NCBI GenBank assembly: GCA_027458945.1
Contig: DAIDOU010000318.1
Location: forward strand, 1 to 27,268
Direction of reading: 5' to 3'
DNA: 27,268 bases
Origin: Acidobacteriota bacterium
Lineage (GTDB): Bacteria > Acidobacteriota > Thermoanaerobaculia > Thermoanaerobaculales > Thermoanaerobaculaceae
In this document: piece after piece, positions 20,301-26,607 of the stretch
Layout: the number at the start of each line of letters is the position of its first letter
Numbering within the stretch: the stretch's first letter is position 1
Notes under the pieces: generated by a model
The model's database searches: none
What the model saw: only the letters and a program-made list of their open reading frames with translations
Told to the model about the DNA's origin: nothing
Translations under genes and position numbers: made by a program

Positions 20301-21192
20301 CACTGGCTCACTCAGGCACCTCTGGGGTCAGGATGAAGGGGCGGCGCGCCGGTACCTCGAACGCGAGGCGGGATTCTCGCACGAGGACGTCGAGCGGATG
20401 GTAGAGAAGGGCCCCACGGATCTCGACGTCGCACGTTACGCCATGAAGGCGATCGAGCAGGTAAACGCGGTCGGCGAGACGCCGGCAGGCCGTTCCCGAT
20501 TCGTCTCACACCCGATCGCACGGTACCTGGTGGCCTACTCGACATGGCAGCGGAAGATGGGGCGAACGCTGGTCTACGCGGTTCAGGAGGCTGGAGAGGG
20601 CAACGTGCGTCCCCTGCTTGCGTTGTTGTTCTACTCCCCAGTCGCGGGGGCAGCGGTGACCGCCGCCAACAACTGGCTCAAGGACCGCGAGAGCGAGGAC
20701 AAGAGCTTCGCCGCAAAGCTGCTCAACGCAATGTTCCAGGGTGGGGCGTTTGGGATGCTCTCCCGCCTCCAGTACTCCCTCTCGGTGTCGGGCAGGTACG
20801 GTTTCAGCTTTCTTGGCACCCTGTTCGGGCCGCCGCAGGCGGACGTCCTTGAAGGCTTCGTCGACGCGGTCGTGAAAGGCGCCAGAACGGCCAGTGTCCG
20901 ACCGTTGTGGGACTTCCTGGTTCGCCAGGCACCCGCCGCAACGATCGTCGAGCGTCAGGTGGGCAAGTACGACCCTGACGCCCTCGCCCGGCGCCTTGCC
21001 CACATCGTCTACCTCAGCCACGGGACGGACCGCAAAGGCCGCGAGCACTTTCCGCTCGACCCGATCGAGGACAAGACACCGAACACGGCACGGATGCTGC
21101 TCGCACGCTGGCGGGCAATGGGCCGGAGCGACGACGAGCTGCTCGAACGGATCCACGACGCGAAGGTCAATCGCGAGGGGGCGCTCAGATGA
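14317..21192 (+). CDS. Giant phage polyvalent protein with zincin-like, nuclease-like, EIQSDWH and virion-ejection-like domains
   Basis: The open frame is 2,291 codons from a TTG that has no ribosome site. Real coding signal begins near 14548, with no ATG, GTG or TTG in frame from there to about 14986. Residues are counted from 14317. A zincin-like module has HELIE at 157-161, where the family reads HExxH, followed by DFTGEQLTRPAFW. A BECR/PBECR-like nuclease module spans about 685-785 (HIDERH at 694, DYWSVRTAF at 759). A module with EIQSDWHQ (1107-1114) and TTGEQQAERYDLS (1216-1228) may have a GNAT-like fold. Residues 1510-2291 form a long helical region with a hydrophobic patch (LLALLFYSPVAGAAV), resembling internal-virion or ejection proteins. 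FSR motifs at 422, 640, 833 and 1428 separate modules. Such proteins are thought to be injected with DNA. Confidence 0.8.
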   Translation: MRARTPEPTLAAEAPGGRDLDRRGRQRANGQRQPQAAGATEAANPGATGGGDRGEQAVRGGTEGDRRGIEEAIGRAKGRPVADGSVAFAEPTESLRPQLEAAREVLRAFHQEDPLLVRTDEPSGLNGLTLPPRRKGGRPRIAFFTDSEAPLHTLAGHELIEAIKLERPELLDPLLEAVREGVDLKAWRGQRYPGRVKGLDLPKEFLADFTGEQLTRPAFWERLMEKSPEAFQEVASRFVEIVSRILREILPEYRTEPFVRDLKGLRDQVADMLARYEREAAPPEVRKGRRLDRVREALAERASTAAAKEADPVWRLRQRFRNKLVPPKGETEDWAIPFPYRGKRGSSSSLPADTALLEVDDAMGWKRGTATMEDLKRILTGPYKGPAREEPTAAAERAMERGSILERMHQVLAEGKDGEAEFSRRLPAGELRRASDQELERVHDEALNAGRVAESDRILAEIRERARLRERGIPRTRAEFEAAAERPPLMERLRARRAGTRAGSPPTGERRVGDALAEELYRKPFNDLTDAEAGDIETEAQARGFDAYAPLTPETERSLFALRAGGNQDRVVGAAGGAETPGFLQRLRAGRAGEGEVARAAAERPPLLERLHAQRAAESKGAPAIGEAARTVSGEPEAGFSRRRRREWPEPAEPDRFVAAASGSRNLGEIGEDAAREVGRSAGPIRLPREADSHIDERHRVQLAEAGYRGRFGRRRFVREVADSYDEIYRGPEGRLILAKRTPGTSVAYVELAPDFTGDYWSVRTAFVSNRTFLKNKPLLWERARGVRPSPAELTTPEFTGSPGAFSGQSNSSTENIAPEGPRVKGPGEDVGFSRWRNTEEPAPIWYSKLERAIEERMPASASADQVRGILRSAGVKPEEVEWSDLEGYLAGHPKVTKTEVLDHVRGNQVEVHEVWKGPQGTTSLLSPEERQELAALHWREHHLGGRLSAAEWNRIEDLETRNYAPVKSGQAKFGGYTLPGGERYRELLLTMPRAGESKGTRADLVKALERAGVGRFDAEREADNLERAWGNEHWHRDDLEPQAKGVLAKARALGVEPEANAHIEAVLADRGQSYRSPHWDEPNVLAHVRFTDRVDKDGKRVLFVEEIQSDWHQQGRERGYRMTALPQGYRVEPVTEGEVGGYVVRAASGEAIDQGKTPEEASQRAIEFLNGQGPDRNIYGGRIPNAPFKKTWPEFAFKRVLRYAAENGYDRVAWTTGEQQAERYDLSKQIARVTFDDNSTGGRGLPDLQGPPKSGVLTAVDSQGREVISERVEPGEVENYIGKDAARKLFEREARAADHAGLGVRRREISGLDLKVGGEGMRGFYDAILPSTVNKIVKRWGARVGEAEIPVSNAPGLEKYEVRYDTATGWEVFDKETRRRVRKAHSREEAQEIARTYGAKMRGVVVHSIDITPAMRESVLGEGQALFSRRRRPEGPAPDEAMRRRARAVGVTDEAIAALTPAQREVLLNKLEGHEAAKRDLWAPDEARARRDEELRLEADRQEREAAPGVPPGGDQRDLFESDEARARMAGRPNMTGKTAKVLGPHPYDFAPPLAAGREPLITGRPDNSGFAEIAKRFGRGTARAARMAVEMGKTGEMFLRGEAGRVGEEFYQRQERAAAKGRHWATVQRDAMVVAYRALKHLDKAWVKKHFMQAFEERKPMLNARVQAFADAWRKAETWLGEKAEEDEVETLGDWKHEEPALFRKHDPETYVPHIATEEAFEALTRMSGPLYLAMADYARMKGKPVDQIWKLAGPKFAIKRQGSLEYRRLMENAPWTISANGKTYKLIETDPSVLFEHVNSFTRRLALIEEFGRAGAEERTYLTEVVQRLIGAGAKPEEAQDFVVRMWNRLQGAREQDDALSGGRSGKALNLLNSVTAGLNLTGATVSNLFGGWHPIFTRYGMKNGAEGMWHAATHRIFGEGERGLRMIADLNSEVARNFAVTEDLEGRVGKATRGILKGLGFELVNAKINQATAFAAVRDLAERLDAIRGGDTGSLRHLWGQDEGAARRYLEREAGFSHEDVERMVEKGPTDLDVARYAMKAIEQVNAVGETPAGRSRFVSHPIARYLVAYSTWQRKMGRTLVYAVQEAGEGNVRPLLALLFYSPVAGAAVTAANNWLKDRESEDKSFAAKLLNAMFQGGAFGMLSRLQYSLSVSGRYGFSFLGTLFGPPQADVLEGFVDAVVKGARTASVRPLWDFLVRQAPAATIVERQVGKYDPDALARRLAHIVYLSHGTDRKGREHFPLDPIEDKTPNTARMLLARWRAMGRSDDELLERIHDAKVNREGALR
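14363..14614 (+). CDS. Short ORF (83 aa), likely the true N-terminus of the giant polyvalent protein
   Basis: The GTG at 14363 follows a GGAGG site. The peptide reads like genuine coding sequence: a beta-strand lead (VDVTWIDEDGNEQMASVNLK), a Pro-rich spacer (PVPPKPPTPEQQ), then a charged helix (AIAENKRFAEELRGIVEASK). It ends in an implausible tail, PSPNRQNPSDLN. From about 14548 onward the protein-like signal moves to the -1 frame, that of the giant ORF. A one-base loss near the A4 run at 14544-14547 would join the two seamlessly. It may be a separate small gene, but a frameshifted N-terminus is more likely. Confidence 0.55.
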   Translation: MDVTWIDEDGNEQMASVNLKLPVPPKPPTPEQQAAAIAENKRFAEELRGIVEASKRRSAAQKAVRLLMARLPSPNRQNPSDLN

Positions 21193-21752
21193 AGGCGAAG
21201 GACACAGTACGCAAGGCGCAGGCCACGCCGCGGAGGTGTGCCGTGTGCCGCCACCGATCAGCGGCGGCGATCGAAGAGGCCTTGGTGGTCGGGCGACCAC
21301 TCTCGGAGGTTGCGGCGCAGTTTGCCGTCAGCCGGGCTTCGCTCCGCAGCCATAGGCGACGGCACCCTTCTCTCGCGCTGGCGGAGTCCGAGCTCTGTAG
21401 GTATGTCAAACGAGGAAACAAACTCCTCGAGGAGCTCGAAGCCGTCATCGGCCACCTCCACCCCGGCCCGATCCCCGGCGCGACTCAGGTAGCCTACCTG
21501 GCGGAGGTGGTGGGGCACGAGCCGGACGGGACGCCACTTCGGGCGGTACGCCGAGCACCGCTCAACGAGTTGCTCCAGCGTGCCCTGGGCCGCGAACACC
21601 CGGAGGCCCGGTGCTATCACTCAACCACGGACGCCGAGACATTGGTGTGGAGGTTTGAGCGCTACAACCGAGGATTTAACGCACGGGCCGACGCACTGAA
21701 AGTGCTCCTCGCCGCGCGCGGCCCGGCCCGTGAACCCGGCTTGGTGATGTGA
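21189..21752 (+). CDS. Zinc-binding helix-turn-helix protein, paralogue A
   Basis: The protein is 187 aa and starts in an ATGA overlapping the stop of the giant ORF. The N-terminus carries CAVCRH (17-22) and then a helix-turn-helix (IEEALVVGRPLSEVAAQFAV, then SRASLRSHRRRHP). A CxxCxH plus HxxxH set could bind one zinc ion. The remainder is clearly homologous to the next gene (RxNKLxE, then EVVGHEPDGT, then RRAPLNELLQRAL). DNA binding is likely. A terminase-small-subunit-like or regulatory role is possible, but no large terminase is seen. Confidence 0.75.
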   Translation: MKAKDTVRKAQATPRRCAVCRHRSAAAIEEALVVGRPLSEVAAQFAVSRASLRSHRRRHPSLALAESELCRYVKRGNKLLEELEAVIGHLHPGPIPGATQVAYLAEVVGHEPDGTPLRAVRRAPLNELLQRALGREHPEARCYHSTTDAETLVWRFERYNRGFNARADALKVLLAARGPAREPGLVM

Positions 21753-21759
21753 GGGAAAG

Positions 21760-22527
21760 ATGGCTCGACCTTGCACCGTGTGCAATCACGCCTCGAGGGC
21801 CGACATCGACAAAGCTCTCGTCGAGGGCTTGGCACTGCGGGCGATCGCGGAGCGGTTCGGGGTCGGCAAGGACGCACTCCAGAACCACAAGCGCCAGCAC
21901 CTCGGGCGGATGCTCGCGAAGACGGCACGCCAGGTCGAGGCAGCGGTCGGGCGTGAGGCGACGGCTCAGGGCCTTGACGCGATCGACGTCTATGCCGAGT
22001 TGTGCCGTTGCTTCGAGCGCGTCAACAAGCTCTTCGACGCCTGCGACGAGTTCCTGACCGACCCCACGCGGCCCGATCGGTACACGCTCAACCCTCGGGC
22101 CCATGAAGTCGAGGTGGTCTATCTGGAACCCGTCGGCGAGCGGAGCGACGGTACGGAGATCCTCGCAACGCGCCAGGCGCCGCTTGACGAGCTGCTGCGC
22201 CGCGTGCAGGCCGCCGGCCTCGAACCGCAGGCGCTTCGCTGGTCGGTGACGGATCCTCGAAAGCTGGTGCTCGCGGCCGTGGGCCGGCTGGAAAGGCTCC
22301 AACAGTGGCTCACGATCCTCGTGAAGCAGGCCGGCGACGGAGCGAGGCCGCCAGAGATCGACGAAGAGCAAATCGCGAAGTCGCCGGCGTGGCTGGCATT
22401 GCAGCATAGGATTTCGGAGGCCTTGCGGAAGCATCCAGAGGCCCTGAGGAGCGTCCTTGCGGCTCTCAGCGAGGAGGCACCGATGGTGCCGGCTGCCGTG
22501 AGTGCCCGCGCTGCAGGTGGCGGTTGA
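21760..22527 (+). CDS. Zinc-binding helix-turn-helix protein, paralogue B
   Basis: The protein is 255 aa. It starts 7 bases after paralogue A with a GAGGG ribosome site and repeats its plan: CTVCNH at 5-10, the HTH segment IDKALVEGLALRAIAERFGV, then HKRQHL. The shared downstream block is RVNKLFDA, then YLEPVGERSDGTEIL, then RQAPLDELLRRV. It has an extra C-terminal helical segment of about 65 residues (IAKSPAWLALQHRISEALRK and following). Tandem duplication followed by divergence is evident. If the pair form hetero-oligomers they could recognise DNA, but function is unknown. Confidence 0.77.
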   Translation: MARPCTVCNHASRADIDKALVEGLALRAIAERFGVGKDALQNHKRQHLGRMLAKTARQVEAAVGREATAQGLDAIDVYAELCRCFERVNKLFDACDEFLTDPTRPDRYTLNPRAHEVEVVYLEPVGERSDGTEILATRQAPLDELLRRVQAAGLEPQALRWSVTDPRKLVLAAVGRLERLQQWLTILVKQAGDGARPPEIDEEQIAKSPAWLALQHRISEALRKHPEALRSVLAALSEEAPMVPAAVSARAAGGG

Positions 22528-22873
22528 GGCAGTCGCGCCAGCGTGAAGAGCCGGACTATGCGGGCCGTTTGCGCCCTGGTGGGCTCGTCTCGTGGAAATT
22601 GAGGCCTCGGGATATGTGATCACCCGCCAAAGGGCAAGAGGCCGCAGAGTACGACGTGTTGCCGGGGTCCCTGGCGGCCGCGCCTGGTTGGCTTTCTGAG
22701 CGGCCACGGATGGGAGGCCGCCATCCCTACCCTCGGTGGCGTGTTATCGACGATCCTGGGGCAAATCTGAGGGGGTTTTCCACGGGGTAGGCGTGGCGGC
22801 CGGAGATGATGAAGCATCGGAGGCCGTCGAGCGAGTGAACTCCGCACAGGGCACGCGCCGGCGGCGCGGGCGC
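22528..22873. other. Convergent intergenic region without a clear gene
   Basis: This 346-bp stretch lies between the 3' ends of paralogue B (plus) and the lipoprotein gene (minus). I see no convincing ORF. It holds small GC-rich inverted repeats (GGATGG/CCATCC at 22708-22726; CGCGCC/GGCGCG at 22854-22868) that might slow polymerases from either side. None has a T run, so I do not call a terminator with confidence. Confidence 0.5.
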
Positions 22874-23440
22874 TCACCGCGGGGTCAGGGTCGTCGGTCG
22901 CCAGCCGAAGAACTTGCCGAGGATGCTGTCGGCGACCTCTGGGTAGAACCGGTCAGGCGTGCGCGCCAGCATAAGGCTCTGCGAGCCCTCGACACGGTGG
23001 CGTGCGGTGGCGACGATCGTTCCGTCTGGCATATAGAGGTCGGCGCTGACCGCGAAGGTATCGGCCTTGCCCGACCACTCCGTTGCGTTCTCTTCCCACT
23101 CGGTGATCGTGGCCTTGAGCACGTAGCCACAGGCGTACTTGGTGGCGTCGGCTGAACCCTCTTTGACGGAGGTACTCTCCGACGGCAGCCCGAGAAGGCC
23201 GTGGTGGTTCAGCTGTTCGCGGAGTTCGGCGCGGAACCCTTCACCGGAACCGCCGACTGCGCCCTCGGCGTGTTCAACGCCGTCCGCCACCTTGAGGATG
23301 AGGACGCAACCGTTAGGGGCGTACTGCTTGCCAGGGAGCCACTCGCCCGAGGATTGGCGCCTGATCATGTGGCCGCAGGCGCCGGAGCCGATAGCTGCCA
23401 TCACGATTCCCAACGCGAGAACGATCGGGGTTGCTCGCAT
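22874..23440 (-). CDS. Probable DUF4823-like lipoprotein, divergent cargo gene
   Basis: The protein is 188 aa and the only minus-strand gene of the element. It begins MRATPIVLALGIVMAAIGSG followed by Ala21-Cys22, a signal peptide with a slightly atypical lipobox (SGAC). The segment around YVLKATITEWEENATEWSGK and then DRFYPEVADSILGKFFGW resembles DUF4823 lipoproteins, in which ATEWSGKxD is conserved. The ATG at 23440 has a strong GGAGGAAAC ribosome site. A longer open frame upstream to 24133 has no support. A lysogen-expressed surface lipoprotein, for example for superinfection exclusion, would be typical cargo, but that is inference. Confidence 0.75.
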   Translation of the reverse strand: MRATPIVLALGIVMAAIGSGACGHMIRRQSSGEWLPGKQYAPNGCVLILKVADGVEHAEGAVGGSGEGFRAELREQLNHHGLLGLPSESTSVKEGSADATKYACGYVLKATITEWEENATEWSGKADTFAVSADLYMPDGTIVATARHRVEGSQSLMLARTPDRFYPEVADSILGKFFGWRPTTLTPR

Positions 23441-23521
23441 GTTTCCTCCTCCGGCCGCCTGGCGAGCGGCACCCCCTGGTGCGGCCGCTTCCGAATCGAT
23501 TTGAGGTGCACGGTCGCAATT

Positions 23522-23530
23522 ACTGTAGCA
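23522..23530 (-). promoter_or_regulatory. Weak candidate promoter (extended -10) for the lipoprotein gene
   Basis: On the minus strand TGCTACAGT forms an extended -10 element about 85 bases upstream of the lipoprotein start. No good -35 accompanies it. The rest of 23441-23843 shows no gene I can support; open frames there are short shadows without ribosome sites. Confidence 0.25.
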
Positions 23531-23843
23531 GCCTTGCCGCCGACCGCGCTGGAGCGGTTGCCCGTGCCCGACAGGGAGGAATCCTCCAACCTGAATATCG
23601 ATTGGCTGGCGGGGTCGTGCGGGCGGGAGCGAGACACCACGGGCCGCCCCGGGCGATGCAGACAACGAGCGGTTGCTCTGGGAGGGGGCGCAGTCCCCTC
23701 GGTCCATCCCGTCGACCTTGAATCCGCCGGGTGAAGCCGGGCCCCCAAGCGCTAAGGTGGGGCAGAGCAACGGCCCAGTGAAAACGATCCCCCCGGCGGC
23801 GCAGGCTGTCAAGGGGCGGGACACGCTGGTCCCGGAGCCCCTA

Positions 23844-23872
23844 TTGACACGCGTGACGCGATGGCGCATATT
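23844..23872 (+). promoter_or_regulatory. Strong promoter with internal palindromic operator candidate
   Basis: A perfect TTGACA at 23844-23849, a 17-base spacer and CATATT at 23867-23872 give nearly the same promoter as the integrase one. Within the spacer lies the palindrome CGCGT-G-ACGCG (23850-23860), well placed for a repressor to block the polymerase. The predicted transcription start, about 7 bases after the -10, coincides with the GTG at 23879. Confidence 0.62.
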
Positions 23873-23878
23873 GGCGTT

Positions 23879-24118
23879 GTGAATCCTTTCCACACGACTG
23901 TCGCGATCGCGGTGAGGCTCGCGGCCCGGCGGGCTGGGGTGACGGCGCCCGATCTGGCGCAAACCGTGCCATGCACGCTGCGGACGGCACAGCGGACGCT
24001 TGCGCTCCTGGCGCGCGATGGCCTCCTCGTGGCGACGACGCCGGCCCGGAAGGGAAAGCGACGTGGTGACTGGCGCACGGTGTACCGGGCAACAAGAGGC
24101 GACCGACACGGTGTCTAG
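23879..24118 (+). CDS. Winged helix-turn-helix regulator, probably leaderless
   Basis: The protein is 79 aa from the GTG at 23879. Residues about 8-55 look like a winged HTH (VAIAVRLAARRAGVTAPDLA, then CTLRTAQRTLALLARDGLL), followed by a basic wing (ARKGKRRGDWRTVYRA). An in-frame ATG at 23861 overlaps the promoter -10, so the mRNA could not contain it. Starting at the GTG makes the transcript essentially leaderless, as for lambda cI from PRM. A small autoregulatory DNA-binding protein controlling lysogeny-type genes is the best guess. It lies 52 bases upstream of the next gene. Confidence 0.65.
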   Translation: MNPFHTTVAIAVRLAARRAGVTAPDLAQTVPCTLRTAQRTLALLARDGLLVATTPARKGKRRGDWRTVYRATRGDRHGV

Positions 24119-24170
24119 GGCCGCGTCATCCACGAACGGCCTGTCAGGCGCACACGGAAGGGGGGAGGCA

Positions 24171-24842
24171 ATGGCAGCGGTTCCTCAGGGAACGTTCGAG
24201 GACTCAGCGGCGATGAAGGCGGCACGGGTTGAGGTCGGTGCGGCCGTCGCCGAGCTACGAGTCATCCGGGCGAGGCTTCTCACCCTGTCCCGGCGACTCA
24301 GGAGAGCGGCCACGAAAGCGGAGCCCGTTGTCGTTGATACGGAGGGCCAGGGGTTGACGGTTGAGGGCTGGACCGGAGACGCCATCGAAGGCGAGTGTCG
24401 CGACGAGTTCAAGGCTCTCCTCGCAGCTCTGGCTCGGTGGATCCGCGACGATCCACGATCCGAAATCCTCGAGTTCGTGGCGCACGACGTGGGGGTCGAG
24501 ACGAGGATCGCGAGGGCCCGTGAACTCGTCGGGACGATCCGGGAGCGGCTGCTCGTGGGCCAAGGTTGCCGCCGTCTCCAAGACGAACTGCGGGAGATCA
24601 CCGGCAGAGGTCGTGACCATGAACCGCGCCTCTGGGCCGACTACCTCGGCGTCACGCTCAGCGCACTTCGAGTGTTGCGCGACGACCCCGTCCCGGCCGT
24701 CTGGCGTATCACTGGCCGGAAACGCGAGCGGATGGAGAGCGGCGACCGTCTGCACGTCCAGCTCGAGAGCCGATTTCTAACGGAGGAGGAGGAGAACCAT
24801 GGGATGCGTGGCAGCGGTGAGGCCATCACGATCCCCGTCTGA
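24171..24842 (+). CDS. Hypothetical helical protein
   Basis: This 223-aa protein is not recognised. It has a near-perfect GGGGGAGG ribosome site. The N-terminal half is a charged coiled-coil-like helix (ARVEVGAAVAELRVIRARLL, then SRRLRRAATKAE), followed by helical segments rich in Arg and Glu. The end (YLGVTLSALRVLRDDPVPAVW, then RITGRKRERM) could be a small DNA-binding unit. The 3' end overlaps the next gene by 44 bases, consistent with one co-translated operon of accessory genes driven from the promoter at 23844. Confidence 0.65.
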   Translation: MAAVPQGTFEDSAAMKAARVEVGAAVAELRVIRARLLTLSRRLRRAATKAEPVVVDTEGQGLTVEGWTGDAIEGECRDEFKALLAALARWIRDDPRSEILEFVAHDVGVETRIARARELVGTIRERLLVGQGCRRLQDELREITGRGRDHEPRLWADYLGVTLSALRVLRDDPVPAVWRITGRKRERMESGDRLHVQLESRFLTEEEENHGMRGSGEAITIPV

Positions 24843-25221
24843 GGGCCAGGTCGTGCGCAAGGGCGAAGTGGTCGAGCGCGGTGGCGGGATGGGAGCGGGG
24901 ATCCGCGAAGGCCACCCCGTGAGCGAGTTGGAGCGTCTGACCGCGGCCGTCCAGGCGCTCGCTGCTGAGCAGGCGGTACTCTCGGGGTTGGTGCGCCAAC
25001 TCGCCGAGCGCGACGCGCCTCAACGTTGGATGCGCACGGGCGCGATGTGCAAGCTCGCGGGGATCCACCGGGCGACCCTGTACTCCTGGTGCCGGGCTGG
25101 CCTGGTGGGTCGCGGACAGGACGCGATCGGCGAGGTTGTGTGGGACCGCGAGGAAGTGCTGCGCGCTATGGCGGCGCAGGCCAAGCGCCGCCGTGCTCGG
25201 TCCGGTGTGGGGGCTCCGTGA
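24799..25221 (+). CDS. AlpA/MerR-like helix-turn-helix protein with coiled-coil leader
   Basis: The protein is 140 aa. It starts at an ATG preceded by a run of GGAGGAGGAGGAG, and overlaps the previous gene by 44 bases. Residues about 41-70 are a Leu-rich helix (SELERLTAAVQALAAEQAVL) likely to dimerise. Residues about 78-125 carry an HTH of the excisionase/AlpA type (MCKLAGIHRATLYSWCRAGL, then VVWDREEVLRAMAA). It is the second such protein in the element. One may be the excisionase and the other a regulator, which the sequence alone cannot resolve. A GTG around codon 41 is a possible alternative start. Confidence 0.7.
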   Translation: MGCVAAVRPSRSPSEGQVVRKGEVVERGGGMGAGIREGHPVSELERLTAAVQALAAEQAVLSGLVRQLAERDAPQRWMRTGAMCKLAGIHRATLYSWCRAGLVGRGQDAIGEVVWDREEVLRAMAAQAKRRRARSGVGAP

Positions 25222-26060
25222 AGACGGTCGATATCGACGCCTGCCGAAGGCGCCTTCTCAAACTCGTAGGGGAGCTTTGGGAACTGTTTCGCGTGTTTGG
25301 GCAGGCGGCTTATCCCGAGTCGCCGGCGGAAGCCGAGGCGCGGCTCTTGGCCGACCCGGAGGTACCGCTGACGGTTGCGAGTCAGACCTCTCTCCTGTTC
25401 GAGTCGATCAACGACCATGTGGTTGCCGCCACTCGGATACTCGCAGTCCCGGTCCAGCCTATCGCCCCCTTTTCCCTAGTTCGATCGGCGCTTGAGGTGT
25501 CGTCGATTTGTTGTTGGATCCTGGATCCGACACTCACCGGGCGTGAACGGATGTCGCGGAGTCTCGCGTTCCACCAGACGATCCTGCGGGGCCAGAAAAC
25601 CATGATCGCGGGGAATCCCGAGCTCGATGACGGCGGCCTCGCGACGAGGTTGGCGTTCGTTGACGACAAGGAGAAGAGGTGGGGGACACAAAGAACCGGC
25701 ATGCCTCGTGCGACCGATCTAGTTGCAGCCTGGTTCGGCAAACCCGCTCACTACCGGCTGGCTTCAGCCGTGGTCCACGGCCATCCCTGGGCAGTAGCTC
25801 ACGTGGCGTTTACGAGGGGCACCAGCGAGGCAACCTCCAAGGGCACGGTCCTTCTGACCCCTACGTTGAAGCCCGACCTCATCCTCTACCTTCTGGTCTT
25901 GGCGCTCAAGGCCGTAGTCCAGCCGGCCTGGATGCGAGCCATCTACTTTGGTTACGATCGAGAACGGCTGGCTCGGACCTTAGAAACAGCCTATGACGAC
26001 ATCCAGATGGTCCCTTCGGAGCGATTCTGGCGCGACGGGGCGCAGCACCAATGGGCATGA
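25218..26060 (+). CDS. Unknown cargo protein, possibly HEPN-like
   Basis: The protein is 280 aa. The GTG at 25218 overlaps the preceding stop in a GTGA. It is largely helical. Two blocks stand out: PFSLVRSALEVSSICCWILD near residues 90-110, and YRLASAVVHGHPWAVAHVAF near residue 180. RSLAFH has the R-x4-H spacing seen in HEPN ribonucleases, and a helix-rich fold fits, but the motif is short and could be chance. The gene sits between regulatory genes and HicBA, the usual place for defence or toxin cargo. I give no firm function. Confidence 0.65.
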   Translation: MKTVDIDACRRRLLKLVGELWELFRVFGQAAYPESPAEAEARLLADPEVPLTVASQTSLLFESINDHVVAATRILAVPVQPIAPFSLVRSALEVSSICCWILDPTLTGRERMSRSLAFHQTILRGQKTMIAGNPELDDGGLATRLAFVDDKEKRWGTQRTGMPRATDLVAAWFGKPAHYRLASAVVHGHPWAVAHVAFTRGTSEATSKGTVLLTPTLKPDLILYLLVLALKAVVQPAWMRAIYFGYDRERLARTLETAYDDIQMVPSERFWRDGAQHQWA

Positions 26061-26174
26061 TCGCTGAGCGCCACCTCGAGGTAGTCCTCGCAGAGAAGTG
26101 CAGGCGCCTGCTCCCCCCTCCTGCCGGCAGAACGGGAGCGCCGTCCGCTGTCCGCGCGCCGTACGCTTGCCTGG

Positions 26175-26191
26175 GTGGTAACATGTGCCAC
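26175..26191. promoter_or_regulatory. Imperfect palindrome over the hicB start, operator candidate
   Basis: GTGGTA (26175-26180) and TGCCAC (26186-26191) form an inverted repeat with one mismatch around ACATG, covering the hicB ribosome site and start codon. HicB proteins usually repress their own operon, so this could be the operator. Confidence 0.35.
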
Positions 26192-26398
26192 ATGAAGCTG
26201 CGGGTCGAGGTGGAGCGCGAGGCGGACGGGCGTTGGATCGCCGAGGTGCCCGAGCTGGCTGGCACCATGGCGTACGGGGCGACCCGCAACGAGGCCGTTG
26301 CCGGAGTGGAGGCCCTCGCGCTCCGCGTGCTGGCCGACCGTCTCGAGCATGGTGAGACCGCACCCTCGCCCCTCGAGGTCGCCTTCATTGCCGCGTGA
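26183..26398 (+). CDS. hicB: HicB-family antitoxin
   Basis: The protein is 71 aa. The sequence MKLRVEVEREADGRWIAEVP, then ELAGTMAYGATRNEAVAGVE is the HicB partial RNase-H-like fold, which neutralises HicA. The ATG at 26183 has GGGTGG four bases upstream; an ATG three codons later is an alternative start. It is immediately followed by hicA with a 4-base GTGA overlap, so antitoxin precedes toxin, the less common order for this family. Its place next to attR suggests that it stabilises the element against loss. Confidence 0.88.
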   Translation: MCHMKLRVEVEREADGRWIAEVPELAGTMAYGATRNEAVAGVEALALRVLADRLEHGETAPSPLEVAFIAA

Positions 26399-26607
26399 GC
26401 GAGTGGCCCGCCACCAAGGCACGCCGCGTGTTTGCGGCCCTCATCGCAATCGGCTGGAGCGTCAAGCGGGAGCGCGGCTCGCACCGCGTGCTGACTCGCC
26501 CCGGCTCGTCTGATTTCGTCTTCGCCTTCCACGACGGCGAGGAGATCGGCCCTCGTATGCTCGCCCGCATCGCGCGTCATACCGGCCTTCGCCCCGACGA
26601 CCTCTGA
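26395..26607 (+). CDS. hicA: HicA-family mRNA interferase toxin
   Basis: The protein is 70 aa with a GTG start overlapping the hicB stop. HicA toxins are small double-stranded-RNA-binding-fold ribonucleases. The family core is visible: ARRVFAALIAIGWSVKRERG, then SHRVLTRPG with the catalytic His in GSHR, then the C-terminal IARHTGLRPDDL typical of HicA. All parts are intact, so the toxin is probably active and held by HicB. Confidence 0.88.
   Translation: MSEWPATKARRVFAALIAIGWSVKRERGSHRVLTRPGSSDFVFAFHDGEEIGPRMLARIARHTGLRPDDL

Noticed and set aside
22708..22726. Rho-independent terminator between the convergent genes
   Set aside because: The stem is only 6 bp and there is no T run on either strand.
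23441..24133. N-terminal extension of the lipoprotein frame
   Set aside because: It would bury the signal peptide and runs antisense to the regulator gene; the ATG at 23440 has a strong ribosome site.
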